A DNA stretch of 64,000 nucleotides from Meiothermus sp. CFH 77666 (GTDB lineage Bacteria > Deinococcota > Deinococci > Deinococcales > Thermaceae), in NCBI RefSeq assembly GCF_017497985.1, contig NZ_JAGDFV010000005.1, positions 86,941-150,940 on the forward strand, written 5' to 3'. Of the stretch, positions 27,103 through 35,895 are shown one piece after another. Position 1 is the stretch's first letter; the number at the start of each line of letters is the position of its first letter. The position numbers and the translations under genes are program-made. Below the pieces are notes generated by a model that was not told the origin of the DNA, did no database searches, and saw nothing but the letters and a program-made list of their open reading frames with translations.

Positions 27103-28128
27103 GTGCACAGAATCTGGGTGGTCGGTTTACTGGCTTTGCTAGTAGCGGGCTGTGGGCAGCAGAAAAAGGAGCTTCGGCTGCTGAACTGGTCGGACTACAT
27201 GCCCCGCGAGGTGCTGAGCGAGTTCGAAAAGCGCGAGGGGGTCAAGGTGGTGGAGGATACCTACGACTCCCCCGAAGCCATGCTCTCGAAGCTTCAGGCA
27301 GGCGGCGATAGTGAGTTCGACCTATTGATTACCCCCGACTACACGGTAGGCACGCTGGCCCGGGCTGGCAGCTTGCTGGAGCTGGACAAGAGCAAAATTC
27401 CCAACCTGCAGAACCTGGACCCGCAGTTCGCCGACCCTGCCTTTGACCCCGGTGGGAAGTACAGCGTGGTGTACCAGTGGGGTACTACTGGACTGGCCTA
27501 CCGCGAAGACCTGGTGAGCGGGCCGGTGGAGAGCTGGGCGGTGCTCTTCGACCCCGCCAAGCAGGTTGGACGTTTCCTTCTGCTGGACGAAATGCGCGAG
27601 ATGATAGGAGCGGCCCTGAAGTACAAGGGTGAGTCGGTGAACACCACCGACCCGGCCAAGCTGGCCGAGGTACAGGCGCTGCTCCTCGAGGCCAAGCGCC
27701 GCTCCCAGGGCTTTGCTGGGGGCACCAGCATTCGCGACCGCCTGATTGCTGGCGATATTGCGGTAGGGCCTGCTTATTCAGGGGATATCCTGGCAGCGCA
27801 GTCCGAGAACCCCAAGCTGAAGTATGTGATTCCGGTGGAAGGGGCTACGCTCTGGACGGACAACCTGGTGATACTCAAGAAAAGCCCCAATCACGAGCTG
27901 GCACACAAGTTCATCAACTTTTTGCTCGAGCCCGAAATTGCTGCACAAATCTCCAACTCGATTGGCTACGCCACCCCGGTAGCGGCTGCGATGGACAAAA
28001 TCGAAGAGAGGGACAACCCTCTCATTTACCCCACAGAGGAGAAAAGAGCCCGCCTCGAGCTGCTGGCCGACCTGGGTGACCAGGCCGACGCGTTCAACAA
28101 AGTCTGGTCGGAAGTGAAGTCGCGCTAG
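27103..28128 (+). CDS. potD: Polyamine-binding lipoprotein PotD
   Basis: This is the extracytoplasmic substrate-binding protein of the importer. The 341-residue protein starts with a lipoprotein signal (lipobox LVAGC, Cys17), then LRLLNWSDYMPREVLSEFEK, the classic PotD/PotF N-terminus, and YDSPEAMLSKLQ. Later the ligand-cleft part YQWGTTGLAYRED and VGPAYSGDI are seen. The GTG at 27103 has GGGAGGTGG just before it; an earlier in-frame ATG gives no signal peptide. It is the last gene of potABCD. Confidence 0.9.
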   Translation: MHRIWVVGLLALLVAGCGQQKKELRLLNWSDYMPREVLSEFEKREGVKVVEDTYDSPEAMLSKLQAGGDSEFDLLITPDYTVGTLARAGSLLELDKSKIPNLQNLDPQFADPAFDPGGKYSVVYQWGTTGLAYREDLVSGPVESWAVLFDPAKQVGRFLLLDEMREMIGAALKYKGESVNTTDPAKLAEVQALLLEAKRRSQGFAGGTSIRDRLIAGDIAVGPAYSGDILAAQSENPKLKYVIPVEGATLWTDNLVILKKSPNHELAHKFINFLLEPEIAAQISNSIGYATPVAAAMDKIEERDNPLIYPTEEKRARLELLADLGDQADAFNKVWSEVKSR

Positions 28129-28385
28129 GGCCAGCTTCCTTCAACCCGATTCCCACAAGAGCTCGGGGGGGGGGTTATGTGCGCCCGCGATAGAAATATC
28201 ATGCTGCTCAACGGAAGTGCGAATTATGGGGTTTGCAGCGGCGCGGCCTCGTGAATTACCCTTTCGCTACCCATTACGTTTCTATCGTGGATATACCTAA
28301 TAGCTTGAAACCTGATGGATGTTTAGAATCCGTTAACCAAAGCGTTTGTCGGGCAGAATCTTACTTTTGTCAGAAGTGGTAGGGC

Positions 28386-28391
28386 TATACT
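28386..28391 (+). promoter_or_regulatory. -10 box of the first cytochrome c gene (leaderless)
   Basis: TATACT lies six bases before the GTG at 28398. No ribosome binding site is present. The 260 bases upstream, after potD, show no further feature. Confidence 0.5.
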
Positions 28392-28397
28392 CGAGGC

Positions 28398-28850
28398 GTG
28401 AGAATGCTCCTGGGGTTCCTGACCCTCTTCAGCCTGGCGCTGGCCCAAACCGGGCCCCAGCTTTACCAGCAGAATTGCGCGTTCTGTCACGGTGAGAACG
28501 GTCAGGGGAGGGTGGGGGCCTTCCCGCCCCTGGCTGCCCATACCACCGAGCTGATCAAAACCCCCGAGGGCCGTGCACACCTGATCAACACCTTGCTTTT
28601 TGGCATGCAAGGCCCCGTTCGGGTCAAGGGCAATACCTATAACGGAGTCATGCCAGCATTTGGACAGCTTACCGATGAGCAAATTGCGAATGTGCTTAAT
28701 CACATCCTCAATGCCTGGGGTAACGACAAGCTACTGCCGCGAGACCACCGGCCCATTACCCCTGCGGAGGTCGCCAACGCCCGCAGCGTCAGCAGCCGTC
28801 CAACCCCCCAACAAGTGGGCAGCAACCGCACCCGTATAAACGTCCCATAG
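28398..28850 (+). CDS. Small secreted monohaem cytochrome c
   Basis: The 150-residue protein has a signal peptide (cleavage near ALAQ), the haem motif C27-AFC-H31, and a Met in GVMPAFGQLTDEQIANVL as likely sixth ligand. It belongs to the class I cytochrome c / cytochrome cbb3-like CccA group and probably carries electrons on the outer face of the membrane. The mature C-terminus is Pro/Arg-rich. It is followed 35 bases later by a paralogue, forming a two-gene unit that ends in a strong terminator. Confidence 0.85.
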   Translation: MRMLLGFLTLFSLALAQTGPQLYQQNCAFCHGENGQGRVGAFPPLAAHTTELIKTPEGRAHLINTLLFGMQGPVRVKGNTYNGVMPAFGQLTDEQIANVLNHILNAWGNDKLLPRDHRPITPAEVANARSVSSRPTPQQVGSNRTRINVP

Positions 28851-28885
28851 GCCAGTAGCATAGAATCTCTTGTGGAGGAGTCTAA

Positions 28886-29326
28886 ATGAAACATCTTCTT
28901 GTGGCGTTGGCTCTGATGGTCTCTGCTGCGTTTGCACAAAGTGGGCCTACCCTGTACCAGCAGTGCCAGGGTTGCCACCAGCCCACCGGGGCGGGCATAC
29001 CGGGGGTCTTTCCCCCGCTGGCCGGGCATGTTCCCGAGATTCTGGCCGCCCAGGGGGGGCGGGCCTGGCTTATCCAGGTACTCCTGTGGGGCATGAGCGG
29101 TGAAATTAGCGTAAAGGGGGCAAAATACAATGGGGTTATGCCGGGCTACAAGCAACTGAGCGATGCTGACATTGCCGCCCTACTGAACCATATCTCGACC
29201 CAGTGGGGCAACAAGTTCCCCGCAGGCCAGCGGCCCTTCACCGCCGCCGAGGTACAGGCGCAAAGGGCCAAGACCATGACGGCAGCCCAGGTCAACGCAG
29301 CCCGTAAGGCGCTCGGACTGAAGTAA
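28886..29326 (+). CDS. Small secreted monohaem cytochrome c (paralogue)
   Basis: This 146-residue protein has a signal ending AFAQ, the haem motif C27-QGC-H31, and the probable ligand Met in GVMPGYKQLSDADIAALL. It is about the same length as the preceding cytochrome and clearly related (TLYQQ, FPPLAGH, WGN), so the pair arose by tandem duplication. Unlike the first gene it has a strong ribosome binding site (GGAGGAG), as expected for a downstream cistron. Confidence 0.87.
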   Translation: MKHLLVALALMVSAAFAQSGPTLYQQCQGCHQPTGAGIPGVFPPLAGHVPEILAAQGGRAWLIQVLLWGMSGEISVKGAKYNGVMPGYKQLSDADIAALLNHISTQWGNKFPAGQRPFTAAEVQAQRAKTMTAAQVNAARKALGLK

Positions 29327-29344
29327 AATCGGACTGGGCTTTTC

Positions 29345-29375
29345 CGAGAGCACCCTGGGGTGCTCTCGTTTTGTT
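29345..29375 (+). terminator. Rho-independent terminator after the cytochromes
   Basis: A 10-bp perfect stem CGAGAGCACC / GGTGCTCTCG with a 4-base loop is followed by TTTTGTT. It begins 18 bases after the second cytochrome stop. Confidence 0.85.
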
Positions 29376-29387
29376 AGGCTGTGGGAT

Positions 29388-29930
29388 GTGAAGGGCGAGG
29401 CGAACCAGAAGCTTTCAACCACCGATTGGGCCGTTCTGGCGGCTTTGCTCGAGCAGCCCTCGCACGGGTTTCGCATTGCGGCGTTATTTGCCCCGGAGGG
29501 CGAACTGGGGGAAATCTGGCGCATCCAGCGCACCCAGGTGTATCGGGCGTTGGAGCACCTGGAAGCAGGGGGGCTGGTTGAGGCGGTACGACAGGAAGAA
29601 GGCGATGCCGGGCCGCCCCGAACCCTTTTTGCGGCCACCTCCAGCGGTCAGACATCGGCGCTCCGGTGGCTGCATACCCCTGTGACCCAATTGCGCTACG
29701 GACGCTCCGATCTGCGGCTCAAAATTGCTTTTTTGATGCGCCTGGGATACGACCTGACGCCTCTGCTCGAGGCCCAAAAGGGGGTTTTTTCAGAGATTCT
29801 CGATAACCTGCAACCCCAGCGAGCCGAGGGAATTCACCTGGTGTCGGTTTTATGGCGTATGGAGATGGCCAAAGCTGGCCTGCGATTTATTGAGCAGCTT
29901 CAGGCCCGGAATGTGGCCTTGTCCAAATAA
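29388..29930 (+). CDS. PadR-family transcriptional regulator
   Basis: The 180-residue protein has an N-terminal winged helix of PadR type: LSTTDWAVLAALLEQPSHGFRI, then a basic recognition region RIQRTQVYRALEHLEAGGLVE and a wing with GPPRTLFAAT, followed by a helical C-terminal dimerisation part. PadR regulators are usually local repressors. The gene lies 47 bases before modA with a perfect palindrome between, so it probably regulates modABC. The GTG start is preceded by TAGGCT seven bases upstream. Confidence 0.82.
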   Translation: MKGEANQKLSTTDWAVLAALLEQPSHGFRIAALFAPEGELGEIWRIQRTQVYRALEHLEAGGLVEAVRQEEGDAGPPRTLFAATSSGQTSALRWLHTPVTQLRYGRSDLRLKIAFLMRLGYDLTPLLEAQKGVFSEILDNLQPQRAEGIHLVSVLWRMEMAKAGLRFIEQLQARNVALSK

Positions 29931-29939
29931 GTTCTGTCT

Positions 29940-29964
29940 CCTATAGTTACACTGTAACTATAGG
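29940..29964 (+). promoter_or_regulatory. Perfect 25-bp palindrome upstream of modA, probable operator
   Basis: CCTATAGTTACA, one central base, then TGTAACTATAGG: both arms are exact reverse complements. It lies 13 bases before the modA start and nine bases after the PadR stop. Length, symmetry and AT-rich arms suit a dimeric winged-helix repressor. Confidence 0.75.
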
Positions 29965-29977
29965 GAGGAGGCAGATA

Positions 29978-30832
29978 GTGATTCGTTTTCTGAGTCTGTG
30001 CTTGCTGCTAATGGGGCTGGGTCTGGCCCAGAGCAACACCATCCGGGTGGTGGCTGCGGCAGATTTGCAATACGCCCTGGCTGAAATTGCCCAGGAGTTT
30101 GAGCGTCGGAACCCAGGGACCAGGGTTGAAATTACCTTTGGCTCCACGGGGAAGCTGTACACCCAGCTCATGCAGGGCTTGCCCGCAGATATCTATTTTT
30201 CCGCCGACGAGGTTTTTCCAGCACTGCTCGAACAGGCCGGGCGCACTGTGCCCGGAACTGTGAAACTCTATGCGGTGGGCCGGATGGTGATCTGGGCCTC
30301 CAACAGCCTGGTACAGCAAGGGCTTGACCCCCGCAAACTGGGGCCGCGGATTTTGCTTGACCCCAGAATTACCAAGGTTGCCATTGCAAACCCGGTTCAT
30401 GCCCCCTATGGACGGGCGGGTGTGACGCTCTTGGAGCGCTTCGGGATGCTGCGCCAGACCCGCTCAGCTAAATGGGAGGACATGACCGCCGGCATCCCGG
30501 CCTACTACGACGTTGCGGCTCTGCGGCGGGGCAAGCCCGGTTTTGAGTTCGTGTACGGTGAGAATATCTCCCAGACAGCGCAACTGGCCCTCACCAGCAC
30601 CAATATCGGTCTGATAGCTCTCTCCATTGCCAGAAGCGAAACCATGGAGCGGGCCGGGGTGTTCTGGCTCTCGCCTTTGAGCAGTCATATGCGTCTTAAC
30701 CAGACCTACGTGATTTTGCGTGGGCAGGATCGCCCGCCGGTGCGGCGTTTCTACGACTACATCGCCACGCCTGAAGCCCACCGGGTGTTGCGCAAGTATG
30801 GGTTCTTACTACCGGGGGAGAAGCTGGAGTAA
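29978..30832 (+). CDS. modA: Molybdate-binding protein ModA
   Basis: This is a periplasmic oxyanion-binding protein of 284 residues, with a signal peptide (cleavage near GLAQ) and the ModA pattern VVAAADLQYALAEIAQEFER, FGSTGKLYTQLMQG, ADIYFSADE and VAIANPVHAPYGRAG. The length is slightly above average. The GTG start follows GGAGGAGG. It overlaps modB by one base. Tungstate or molybdate cannot be told apart from sequence. Confidence 0.92.
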   Translation: MIRFLSLCLLLMGLGLAQSNTIRVVAAADLQYALAEIAQEFERRNPGTRVEITFGSTGKLYTQLMQGLPADIYFSADEVFPALLEQAGRTVPGTVKLYAVGRMVIWASNSLVQQGLDPRKLGPRILLDPRITKVAIANPVHAPYGRAGVTLLERFGMLRQTRSAKWEDMTAGIPAYYDVAALRRGKPGFEFVYGENISQTAQLALTSTNIGLIALSIARSETMERAGVFWLSPLSSHMRLNQTYVILRGQDRPPVRRFYDYIATPEAHRVLRKYGFLLPGEKLE

Positions 30833-31512
30833 TGGACGACCCGGTTTTCTGGCGAACCATGCGCCTGACCCTCGAGGTCAGCCTGGTCACCACGGCAATT
30901 CTGCTTTTGCTGGGTGTGCCGCTGGGCTGGGTGCTGGCCCACAAGCGCTTCCCTGGCAAGCGGGTGCTGGAATCCGTTGTGCTACTGCCCCTTACCCTGC
31001 CTCCGACCGTGCTGGGGTTTTACCTGCTCCTGCTGCTGGGGCAGAACGGCCCTATTGCCCAGACCTTTGGCTTCACCTGGGCTTTTCGCTTCGAGGGGTT
31101 GGTGGTGGGGTCGGTTTTGTTTAGCCTGCCCTTTGCCCTCAACGGTTACCGGGAAGCCTTTCGCAGCCTGGATCTGGATCTGGTTCAGACCGCCCGTACC
31201 CTGGGGGCGGGGTGGTGGCGGGTCTGGCTCGAGGTGATTCTGCCCATCACCTGGCCGGGAATCTTGTCGGGCTCCATCCTGGCTTTTGCCCACACCCTGG
31301 GCGAGTTTGGGGTGGTTTTGATGGTGGGGGGCAGTATTCCCGGCAAAACCCAGATGGTCAGCATCTACATCTACGACCAGGTACAGGCCCTTCAGTTTGG
31401 CCGGGCAGCGGAGGCTTCGGGCGTTTTGTTGCTGGTTAGCTTTGCCCTTGTGTACCTAGTGCGAACCCTGGAGGATGTGTGGAGATCGCGTATGCCCTCG
31501 AGCACCCGGTAA
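30832..31512 (+). CDS. modB: Molybdate ABC transporter permease ModB
   Basis: The 226-residue permease has five to six membrane segments, with LPLTLPPTVLGFYLLLLLG and the EAA-type loop DLVQTARTLGAGWWRVWLEV, then AHTLGEFGVVLMVGG, the ModB signature. Its ATG overlaps the modA stop (TAATG). It overlaps modC by 34 bases. Confidence 0.93.
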   Translation: MDDPVFWRTMRLTLEVSLVTTAILLLLGVPLGWVLAHKRFPGKRVLESVVLLPLTLPPTVLGFYLLLLLGQNGPIAQTFGFTWAFRFEGLVVGSVLFSLPFALNGYREAFRSLDLDLVQTARTLGAGWWRVWLEVILPITWPGILSGSILAFAHTLGEFGVVLMVGGSIPGKTQMVSIYIYDQVQALQFGRAAEASGVLLLVSFALVYLVRTLEDVWRSRMPSSTR

Positions 31513-32507
31513 AGCTGAAGCTCAACCTACACGTGCAGGGATTTACAGTTCTGCTGGGCGAGAGCGGGGTGGGCAAGACCAGCCTGCTCAAAGCCCTGGC
31601 GGGCTTGAACCCGGCAAGCGGCCAGCCCTTTGCGGGGTTGCGAGCCGAAGAGCGCCCGGTGGGATACCTACCCCAGCACTTTGCACTATTCCCGCACCTG
31701 CGAGCCTGGCAAAACGTGGCCTTTCCACTGGCCCATCTACCCGGCGAAGCGCGCAAACGCAAGGCCCTGGAGTATCTGGAACAGATGGGCATTGCCGAAC
31801 TGGCCGAGCGCTACCCAAAGCAGATGTCCGGTGGACAGCAGCAGCGGGTGGCGCTGGCCAGAGCGCTGGCCCGCGAACCCCAGATTTTGCTGCTCGATGA
31901 GCCCACCAGTGCCCTGGATATGGCCACCCGCGAGGAGGTGTTTGGGGGGGTGCTGGAACAGCTAAAAGCCCTCAAAATACCTACCCTGGCAGCAACCCAC
32001 GACCAATGGCTGGCCCAGCGCGCTAACTGGGTGGCGGTGTTGACCAAAGCAGGACTGGCCCAACAAGGCACCTCTGAAGAGGTATTTGCCCGCCCCGCCA
32101 CCCTCGAGGTAGCCCGGCTGGTGGGTTTTCGCAACCTATGGGACGGCATGGTGGTCGAGGCAAGTGGACAGTGGGTACAGGTGCAAACGCAGGTCGGCCT
32201 GCTAACGGCACCCCGACCCGACTGGGCAAAGGTGGGAGAGCGGGTCTGGCTGGGGATTCGCTCCGAGGAGGTCTTTACCCTGGAGGGCCCGCTGAACCTG
32301 GTAAGGGGTGAGGTACAACACTTGCGCTCGCAGGGTCTGCGCGTTCGCGGCTTGCTAAAGGTGGGCGAAATTGCTCTGGACTTTGTTACGCCCCGCTACA
32401 AGCAGGGCCAGCTAGGCCTGGCCGAAGGCCAGCGGCTCGAGGTTGCCCTCGAGCCCCGGTACCTGCACCTGATTCGGTCTGGTTATACCAAATCTGCTCA
32501 GAAGTGA
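31479..32507 (+). CDS. modC: Molybdate ABC transporter ATP-binding protein ModC
   Basis: The 342-residue ATPase has the Walker A GESGVGKTSLL (28-38), Q-loop YLPQHFALFPHL, signature MSGGQQQRVALARAL, Walker B LLLDEP, and switch region ATHDQ. The C-terminal third is a TOBE/MOP-like domain. The GTG at 31479 lies inside modB, indicating strong coupling. The Q-loop to signature part follows the ModC/CysA type. It ends the modABC operon. Confidence 0.92.
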   Translation: MEIAYALEHPVKLKLNLHVQGFTVLLGESGVGKTSLLKALAGLNPASGQPFAGLRAEERPVGYLPQHFALFPHLRAWQNVAFPLAHLPGEARKRKALEYLEQMGIAELAERYPKQMSGGQQQRVALARALAREPQILLLDEPTSALDMATREEVFGGVLEQLKALKIPTLAATHDQWLAQRANWVAVLTKAGLAQQGTSEEVFARPATLEVARLVGFRNLWDGMVVEASGQWVQVQTQVGLLTAPRPDWAKVGERVWLGIRSEEVFTLEGPLNLVRGEVQHLRSQGLRVRGLLKVGEIALDFVTPRYKQGQLGLAEGQRLEVALEPRYLHLIRSGYTKSAQK

Positions 32508-32534
32508 CCCAAAAGCGATATACAAGTCCCTCGG

Positions 32535-32568
32535 ACGCGCCCCCTGGCGCGGCAAGTGAGGGGCGCGT
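32535..32568. terminator. GC-rich hairpin between convergent modC and tatA
   Basis: ACGCGCCCC and GGGGCGCGT form a 9-bp perfect stem with a 16-base loop. On the plus strand only TTTAGC follows. It may act as a weak terminator for modC. Confidence 0.4.
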
Positions 32569-32596
32569 TTAGCGCCGCTCACGCGCAGAGCTGGTA

Positions 32597-32776
32597 TTAG
32601 GACTGCTTTTGTTCGGGCTTGCTTTCCTCGGGCTTCTTTTCTTCCTCACTCAGACCTTTGCGAAACTCCCTGGCCGATTGGCCGAGTCCTCGAGCCAACT
32701 CCGGTAGCTTGCGGGCGCCAAACAGCAAGACCACAATCAACAGGATGATGATGAGCTCAGTAGGGCCGATAGGCAT
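32597..32776 (-). CDS. tatA: Sec-independent translocase component TatA
   Basis: The 59-residue protein has the exact TatA/E layout: a short N-terminus with the polar residue before the membrane helix ([20 protein letters not shown]), an FG hinge, an amphipathic helix [18 protein letters not shown] and a charged tail. The ATG has AAGGAGG upstream. No tatC or tatB is in the window. TatA builds the export pore for folded cofactor proteins, which could include the Mo enzyme, but that enzyme shows no twin-Arg signal. Confidence 0.9.
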   Translation of the reverse strand: MPIGPTELIIILLIVVLLFGARKLPELARGLGQSAREFRKGLSEEEKKPEESKPEQKQS

Positions 32777-32990
32777 ACGCTTCCTCCTTACCGCCAGTAT
32801 ACGCCGACTGGCATTAGTCCAAATGTATACCCAGGCCGTAACAGGAATGTGAAAAGGGTGCAGGGTTGCTCGAGGGCCTGGTGGGTGTTTGATGGAAGCG
32901 CACGAGCAAATGGCCTTCAGCGGCAACCAGTTCGCTTCCATCGCAAAAAAAGTCTTCGTAAAAGGCACGTTGCCTACTCCGTTTTCCCCC

Positions 32991-34073
32991 TCACACTTCC
33001 CGATACCGATCCCGGTGAATTAATAAGGCCAGGCCCAACCCCAGATACACCATTACCAGGCTGCTGCCCCCCTTCGAAACCAGCGGCAACGTCAGTCCGG
33101 TCACCGGGGCCAGTCCTAAGGTGACCCCAATGTTGACCACCACCTGAAAAGCCAGCATCGAGAGCACCCCGGCAATCACCAGCCGATCCTCCATTCGCAC
33201 ACATTCCAAAATCATTCGGCCCAGGCGGAAGAAAAGCAGGGCGTACAGCAGCATCAGACTCAAAGCCCCGACAAAACCCCATTCCTCGGCCAGCACTGCA
33301 TAAATAAAGTCGGTCTGGCGCTCGGGTACGAAGCCTAGCTGGGTCTGGGTGCCGGCCCCAAAGCCCTTGCCCATCAACCCCCCAGAACCGATGGCAATGG
33401 TGGACTGGATTTGCTGAAAACCCTTACCGCGGGGGTCTTTGGACAGATCGAACAAAATTTCGACCCGGTCGCGCTGGTACTGGTTGAGGTTGGGCCATAT
33501 GACCGTGGGAACCAGTATTGCCACAGCTACCAGCCCCAGGACGATGTGACTTGTGGGCATCCCGCGCACAAATAGAATGCCCAGAAACCCTGCAATGAGC
33601 ACCAGCGTGCCTCCAAGGTCGGGCTGGATGAACACCAACCCCAGGATGGGCGCTGCCAGCAAAATCGGCAAAATGTAATCCAGTGGACGTTCCAGGGGGC
33701 GGGCCGCCAGTATCCGGGCCAGCACCAGGATGAGTCCGATTTTGGCAATCTCGAGGGGTTGAAAACTCACCGGCCCCAGGTCGAACCAGGCCTTGGCGCC
33801 ATTGATCTCACGCCCTACCAGCAAGACCAGCACCAGCATCGCTACCGAAACCGCATAGAGTGGGAAGGCCCAGGAGAGCACCTGGCGGCGCGAGAACATC
33901 TGTACCAGGAGTCCCACAGACAGTGCAACCGGAAACGCAACGAGTTGCTGGAGCCAGACCCCACGGCTGGGGGCCGCGCTGTAAAGCGTGACCAGCCCCA
34001 CCAGATTAATAAGCAAAACCAGGCTAATCAGCACCCAATCGTAGGCAAATACCGGAACCCTGCGTAATGTCAT
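32991..34073 (-). CDS. rodA: Rod-shape SEDS glycosyltransferase RodA
   Basis: RodA is the peptidoglycan polymerase of the elongasome. The 360-residue protein has about ten membrane segments and the SEDS motifs [69 protein letters not shown] and the C-terminal [15 protein letters not shown]. The QPLE and shorter length favour RodA over FtsW. It is leaderless. No mreBCD or pbp2 is adjacent. Confidence 0.93.
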   Translation of the reverse strand: MTLRRVPVFAYDWVLISLVLLINLVGLVTLYSAAPSRGVWLQQLVAFPVALSVGLLVQMFSRRQVLSWAFPLYAVSVAMLVLVLLVGREINGAKAWFDLGPVSFQPLEIAKIGLILVLARILAARPLERPLDYILPILLAAPILGLVFIQPDLGGTLVLIAGFLGILFVRGMPTSHIVLGLVAVAILVPTVIWPNLNQYQRDRVEILFDLSKDPRGKGFQQIQSTIAIGSGGLMGKGFGAGTQTQLGFVPERQTDFIYAVLAEEWGFVGALSLMLLYALLFFRLGRMILECVRMEDRLVIAGVLSMLAFQVVVNIGVTLGLAPVTGLTLPLVSKGGSSLVMVYLGLGLALLIHRDRYREV

Positions 34074-34079
34074 CCCCTC

Positions 34080-34109
34080 AGTCTATCCAGATGCGGTGAG
34101 ATTTGTCAG
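34080..34109 (-). promoter_or_regulatory. rodA promoter, leaderless type
   Basis: CTGACA (34104-34109), 18 bases, TAGACT (34080-34085) on the minus strand. The rodA ATG is six bases after the -10. Confidence 0.6.
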
Positions 34110-34203
34110 TTCGGGTGGTGTTACTACAAACGTATCCGAATTCTTCGAACTCGAGGGCGAGCGATGCTAAACTTGGGGCTGGAATAGAGGAGGACGAAAA
34201 ACC

Positions 34204-34308
34204 ATGGACGAAATCATTACCATTGGTGCGGCTGTGATTATCGGCTTGTTGCTGGTTATGTTCATTTTTTTTGTCAAAGATAAGGGTTTGCCCAACAAAG
34301 ACCACTAG
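34204..34308 (+). CDS. 34-residue single-pass membrane peptide
   Basis: The frame has an ATG with GAGGAGG ten bases upstream, an acidic N-terminus (MDEIIT), about 20 hydrophobic residues with several Ile, Leu and Phe, and a charged tail (KDKGLPNKDH). This is the pattern of small membrane subunits such as CydX-type or sporulation-type peptides, but no partner enzyme is adjacent. It is divergent from rodA. The ribosome binding site and clean topology argue that it is real. Confidence 0.6.
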   Translation: MDEIITIGAAVIIGLLLVMFIFFVKDKGLPNKDH

Positions 34309-34536
34309 TTTGTCAAACCCAGACGAACTTCTGGCCTCAGACATACTGGACTCGAGTGGTTATCGAAACTGCGGGGGTTTTTTCAAAATAAACCTATACC
34401 GCGGTCAGAGAATGAACGCTGGCTTGCCCTGATGAGAGACCTGTGTAGCATATCTTCGTACCCTGCGTTGCGCAAATAATCTCACGTATTTACGCCGGTA
34501 GTTACAATTAGCGTAATATATCGCCAGGAGGCAGTT

Positions 34537-35730
34537 ATGCGTGAGGTGTTTGTAGTCTCGGCAGTACGTACCCCCATCGGGCGTTTTGGCGGGGCGCTTA
34601 AGGACTTTTCACCCATTGATCTGGGGGCGCACGTGATGAAGGCGGCCCTCGAGCGAGTGGGTTTGAGTGGCGCCGACCTGGATTTGTTCGTGTTTGGGCA
34701 GGTCTTGCGAGCCGGGCATGGGCAGTTGCCGCCCCGGCAGGCAGCTTTCAAAGCTGGAATCCCCAATACGGTGGATGGCTACGCGGTGGACATGGTGTGT
34801 GCCTCGGGGATGCAGGCCGTGGCCAATGGGGCGCTGGCGATCAAGAACGGCGATGCCGAGGTAGTGCTGGCGGGCGGTATGGAGTCCATGACCCAGACCG
34901 GGTTTTACCTCTCGAGCCGGGCCCGCTGGGGCTACAAGTACCTGGCCGGTGCGCCCGAGCAACTGCAGGATATTCTTCAACGCGATGGACTTTCTGACCC
35001 CTTCACCGGCGAGGCCATGGGCGACCAGACCGAGCGCCTGGCTGCCGAGTTCGGCGTGAGCCGCGCTGAGCTGGATGAGGTGGCGATGCATTCTCATCTC
35101 AGGGCGGCCAGGGCCCAGGAGGCCTGCCATTTCAGCAAGGAAATTGTGCCCCTCGAGGTCAAGACCCGCAAAGGGGTGGAGAAGGTCGAAAAGGACGAAG
35201 GCGTGCGGCCCGAGACCACCCTGGAATCGCTGGCGGCCCTGCGCCCGGCCTTTAAGAAAGACGGGGTACTTACCGCGGGCAACGCCTCGCAAATCTCCGA
35301 TGGGGCAGCAGCCCTGGTTCTGGCCAGCCCCGAAGCAGTGCAGAAGCACGGCCTGAAGCCCATTGCCCGGATTCTAGGCAATAGCTGGGCCGCCGGTGAA
35401 CCCTGGCGCTTCCCAGAGGCCCCGATTCCCGCAGTGCGTAAGCTGCTGGATAAGCATCGGCTGAGTGTTACCGATTTTCACTTGTTTGAAAACAACGAAG
35501 CCTTTGCCCTCAACAATCTTTTGTTCAGCCGCTTGCTGGGTGTGCCCATGGACAGCCTGAACGTGCATGGTGGAGCCATTGCCCTGGGTCATCCCATTGG
35601 GGCCTCGGGCGCCCGTATCCTTACCACCCTGATTCATGCCCTGCACACCCACGGCAAGGAGCGCGGTCTGGCTGCCATCTGCCACGGCACCGGCGGGTCT
35701 ACCGCCATGGCTATAGAGGCTGTTGATTAA
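34537..35730 (+). CDS. Thiolase (acetyl-CoA C-acetyltransferase type)
   Basis: The enzyme cleaves or forms 3-ketoacyl-CoA. The 397-residue protein has the opening VFVVSAVRTPIGRFGGAL, nucleophile C88 in DMVCASGMQA, NEAFAL, H352 in GGAIALGHPIGASGAR and the acid/base C382 in CHGTGG, where most biosynthetic thiolases have C-x-G-G-G. The ATG has AGGAGG. The function could be acetoacetyl-CoA thiolase or beta-oxidation. No acyl-CoA dehydrogenase is nearby. Confidence 0.9.
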   Translation: MREVFVVSAVRTPIGRFGGALKDFSPIDLGAHVMKAALERVGLSGADLDLFVFGQVLRAGHGQLPPRQAAFKAGIPNTVDGYAVDMVCASGMQAVANGALAIKNGDAEVVLAGGMESMTQTGFYLSSRARWGYKYLAGAPEQLQDILQRDGLSDPFTGEAMGDQTERLAAEFGVSRAELDEVAMHSHLRAARAQEACHFSKEIVPLEVKTRKGVEKVEKDEGVRPETTLESLAALRPAFKKDGVLTAGNASQISDGAAALVLASPEAVQKHGLKPIARILGNSWAAGEPWRFPEAPIPAVRKLLDKHRLSVTDFHLFENNEAFALNNLLFSRLLGVPMDSLNVHGGAIALGHPIGASGARILTTLIHALHTHGKERGLAAICHGTGGSTAMAIEAVD

Positions 35731-35895
35731 GAGGTTGTGTGGGCCTTTTCCAGACTGTGGGTCTGCATGTGAAGGTTGGGTGTCCGACCTGGGAAAAAAC
35801 TTCCCTCAAAATGCAGCTGGGCTGGTGCAATAGGGTGGCGCTGACCATTTGTTGGATACTGGTGTGTAAACTGCAGGAGAAGCCAGGAGGACACT

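Noticed and set aside
28129..28397. Possible small RNA or ORF between potD and the cytochromes
   Set aside because: No ORF, terminator or conserved motif was apparent; only the -10 box of the first cytochrome is supported.
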